Positions 62,725 through 64,000 of a stretch of DNA of 64,000 nt are shown here, piece by piece. The notes under the pieces were generated by a model. It saw only the letters and a program-made list of their open reading frames with translations, ran no database searches and was not told the origin of the DNA. A program made the position numbers and the translations under genes. The stretch covers positions 868,001 through 932,000 of the forward strand of contig JAGTJW010000001.1 in assembly GCA_023657425.1 (NCBI GenBank), given 5' to 3'. The first letter of the stretch is position 1; the number at the start of each line of letters is the position of its first letter. Origin of the DNA: Ideonella sp. WA131b. GTDB taxonomy: Bacteria; Pseudomonadota; Gammaproteobacteria; Burkholderiales; Burkholderiaceae_C.

Positions 62725-63753
62725 ATGCGCACCCTGGCTTGCCTGGTGGGGCTGGCGGTGGCCGGCTGCGGAGGCGGCGGCGGCGGCGGCGGGCCGCCTC
62801 CAATCGATCCCGCTCCGACGTCGGTCGAACGCCAGATCCTGGCAACCACCACGGACAACAGCATCCTGGCGATCCCGGCTTCAGGGGAGAGTCCCCACTG
62901 GGCGATCAATCCGTCTCCCACGGTTGCGGCGAAGGGTCGCCTGCTGGTGTTCCTTCCCGGCACCCTGGGCAAGCCGGGCCAGTACACCTACATCCTCCGG
63001 GCCGGTGCATCACGCGGGCTGCACGCCGTGGGCATCAATTATCAGAACCAGACGGCCATGGGGGCGCTGTGTCAGTTCAGCCCCGACCCGACCTGCTTTT
63101 GGAGTGCGCGCAACCACGTGATCTTCGGGACGGGCGCGCCCGTTCCCAACCAGACGTTGGTGTCACCAGCTGATTCCGTTGTGAATCGGCTGGCCAAGTT
63201 GATCCTGTGGCTGGACACTCAACACCCCGCAGAGGGTTGGGGACAGTACCTGCTCGCCGACAAAACCATCGACTGGAGCAAGATCGTCTTGGCCGGTCAC
63301 TCGCAAGGCGGAGGACATGTGGGCGTGCTTGCCAAGAGCGTGTCCCTGTCCCGAGCCGTGTACTTCTCCTCCCCGGAAGACTGGAACGGGTTCACCGACA
63401 GCCCGGCGAACTGGACTCTGGTTCGGCCCAATGTCACACCCTCAACGAAGCAATACGGGTTCGGGTCGGATCGCGACACCCTGGTCCCCAACGCACATGC
63501 ATTCGCTCACTGGGACAACCTGGGACTGGCCCGACCTGCGGCCGGACCGCTTCCTGTCGAGGACGCGAGCGGGGCGCTGCAGAGCTCTCGGCAGCTGCGC
63601 ACCGGGCTTCCGGCGAATCCCGACAGCGCGGCGCTGGGACCGGCGCTTCGTGACCATGGGATCACCGTCCTGGACACCTCCACGCCTGTGGCCGCCTCGG
63701 GCAAGCCGTTGTTCGATGTGAATGGAGTCTGGTCTTATCTGTGCTTCGACTAG
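62725..63753 (+). CDS. Alpha/beta-hydrolase-like lipoprotein
   Basis: A 342-residue lipoprotein with lipobox GLAVAGC (Cys15) followed by a run of eight glycines, a flexible tether. The mature part has a nucleophile elbow, VLAGHSQGGGHVGVLAK, an earlier strand-loop RLLVFLPGTLGKPGQYTYIL and a late catalytic Asp/His candidate region (GFGSDRDTLVPNAHAFAHWD). The fold is a serine hydrolase; the substrate is unknown. The ATG at 62725 places the lipobox at the usual distance; earlier in-frame starts at 62626, 62653 and 62680 exist. The 183 bp before it (62542-62724) hold nothing recognisable. Confidence 0.75.
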   Translation: MRTLACLVGLAVAGCGGGGGGGGPPPIDPAPTSVERQILATTTDNSILAIPASGESPHWAINPSPTVAAKGRLLVFLPGTLGKPGQYTYILRAGASRGLHAVGINYQNQTAMGALCQFSPDPTCFWSARNHVIFGTGAPVPNQTLVSPADSVVNRLAKLILWLDTQHPAEGWGQYLLADKTIDWSKIVLAGHSQGGGHVGVLAKSVSLSRAVYFSSPEDWNGFTDSPANWTLVRPNVTPSTKQYGFGSDRDTLVPNAHAFAHWDNLGLARPAAGPLPVEDASGALQSSRQLRTGLPANPDSAALGPALRDHGITVLDTSTPVAASGKPLFDVNGVWSYLCFD

Positions 63754-63764
63754 GAGCCTGGGCC

Positions 63765-64000
63765 ATGTCCTTGATTCGCTTCGCCGCAGGCTGCGCCGTC
63801 CTCTACGGCCTCGCAATGCCCACGGGCGCTCAGGAGACCTTGACGCTCAAGCGCTCGGACTCGAAGGACGTGGCAGTCTCGGCCTACTTGCCCAAGGGAG
63901 TGGCTTGCAACGGCTGGGCCGTCATATCGCCCGGCGCCGGTGGCTCTGAGACGGGTTACCGCTACCTGGGCGAAGCGCTTTCCTCCTTGGGCTATCTGGC
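63765..64000 (+). CDS. Exported alpha/beta-hydrolase (cut by window edge)
   Basis: The first 78 codons of a gene preceded by AGGAG 8 nt upstream of the ATG. A signal peptide (MSLIRFAAGCAVLYGLAMPT, cleavage near GAQE) leads to VSAYLPKGVACNGWAVISPG, then AGGSETGYRYLGEALSSLGY. This is the start of a dienelactone-hydrolase-like alpha/beta-hydrolase. It is 11 bp after the preceding hydrolase gene and probably shares its transcript. The catalytic residues lie beyond the edge. Confidence 0.75.
   Translation, partial: MSLIRFAAGCAVLYGLAMPTGAQETLTLKRSDSKDVAVSAYLPKGVACNGWAVISPGAGGSETGYRYLGEALSSLGYL

Overview
The window is about 70% G+C and is packed with genes that resemble those of Burkholderiales (betaproteobacteria, in the Rubrivivax, Leptothrix or Ideonella neighbourhood). 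Supporting signs are the soxCDYZAXB order, NtrY/NtrX-like genes next to rsmB and a DUF4390 gene, the lptA-lptB-rpoN run, and an NtrX without an AAA+ domain. Most neighbouring genes overlap by 4 bases (ATGA, GTGA or TTGA), so operons are easy to see. The organism probably oxidises thiosulfate. Genus placement is inference.

Layout. 1-6.7 kb, minus strand: thiosulfate-oxidation operon soxC-D-Y-Z-A-X, then an intrinsic terminator, then soxB, which runs off the left edge. 6.9-8.9 kb, minus: a small metal-handling group (a frameshifted MerT-like transporter, a MerP-like CxxC protein, an unknown exported protein and a DUF2946-like protein). 9.0-10.2 kb, minus: folE with a BLUF blue-light sensor. 10.3-15.3 kb, plus: rsmB, DUF4390, an NtrY-like kinase and an NtrX-like regulator, followed by tRNA-Phe. 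15.5-20.1 kb: a toxin-antitoxin island directly downstream of the tRNA (AbiE, PrlF-YhaV, and HipBA with a twice-frameshifted hipA). 20.1-31.8 kb: metabolic and housekeeping genes (aldo-keto reductase, PliI-type lysozyme inhibitor, phosphatase, UbiH-like oxidase, nitrilase-family amidase, glnE, rhombosortase, EamA exporter, GST, ferritin-like protein).

31.9-40.4 kb: a CarH/LitR-type B12 photoreceptor repressor, divergent from an eight-gene plus-strand operon (flavin amine-oxidase-like protein, DUF1365, cyclopropane-fatty-acid-synthase-like methyltransferase, chalcone-isomerase-like protein, GPH symporter, DUF3833 lipoprotein, SDR, NTF2-like). This gene content resembles the singlet-oxygen / modified fatty-acid cluster known from Rhodobacter, here next to a light sensor instead of RpoE-ChrR. 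Together with folE-BLUF it gives the window a light and photo-oxidative-stress theme.

40.4-49.5 kb, minus: a TonB-like protein, corA, rlmL-like, rpoN, lptB, lptA, dsbA, a SPOR protein and argS. 49.6-58.9 kb: a Ser/Thr kinase fused to a cyclic-nucleotide-binding domain, psiF, a LysR regulator divergent from malate synthase G, and a GntR regulator divergent from a ThDP-enzyme/acyl-CoA-ligase operon across a perfect 20-bp palindrome. 59.0-62.1 kb: modABC divergent from a short modE. 62.1-62.6 kb: a scar of three gene fragments (kinase, winged helix, IS3-type transposase). 62.7-64 kb: two exported alpha/beta-hydrolase genes, the second cut by the right edge.
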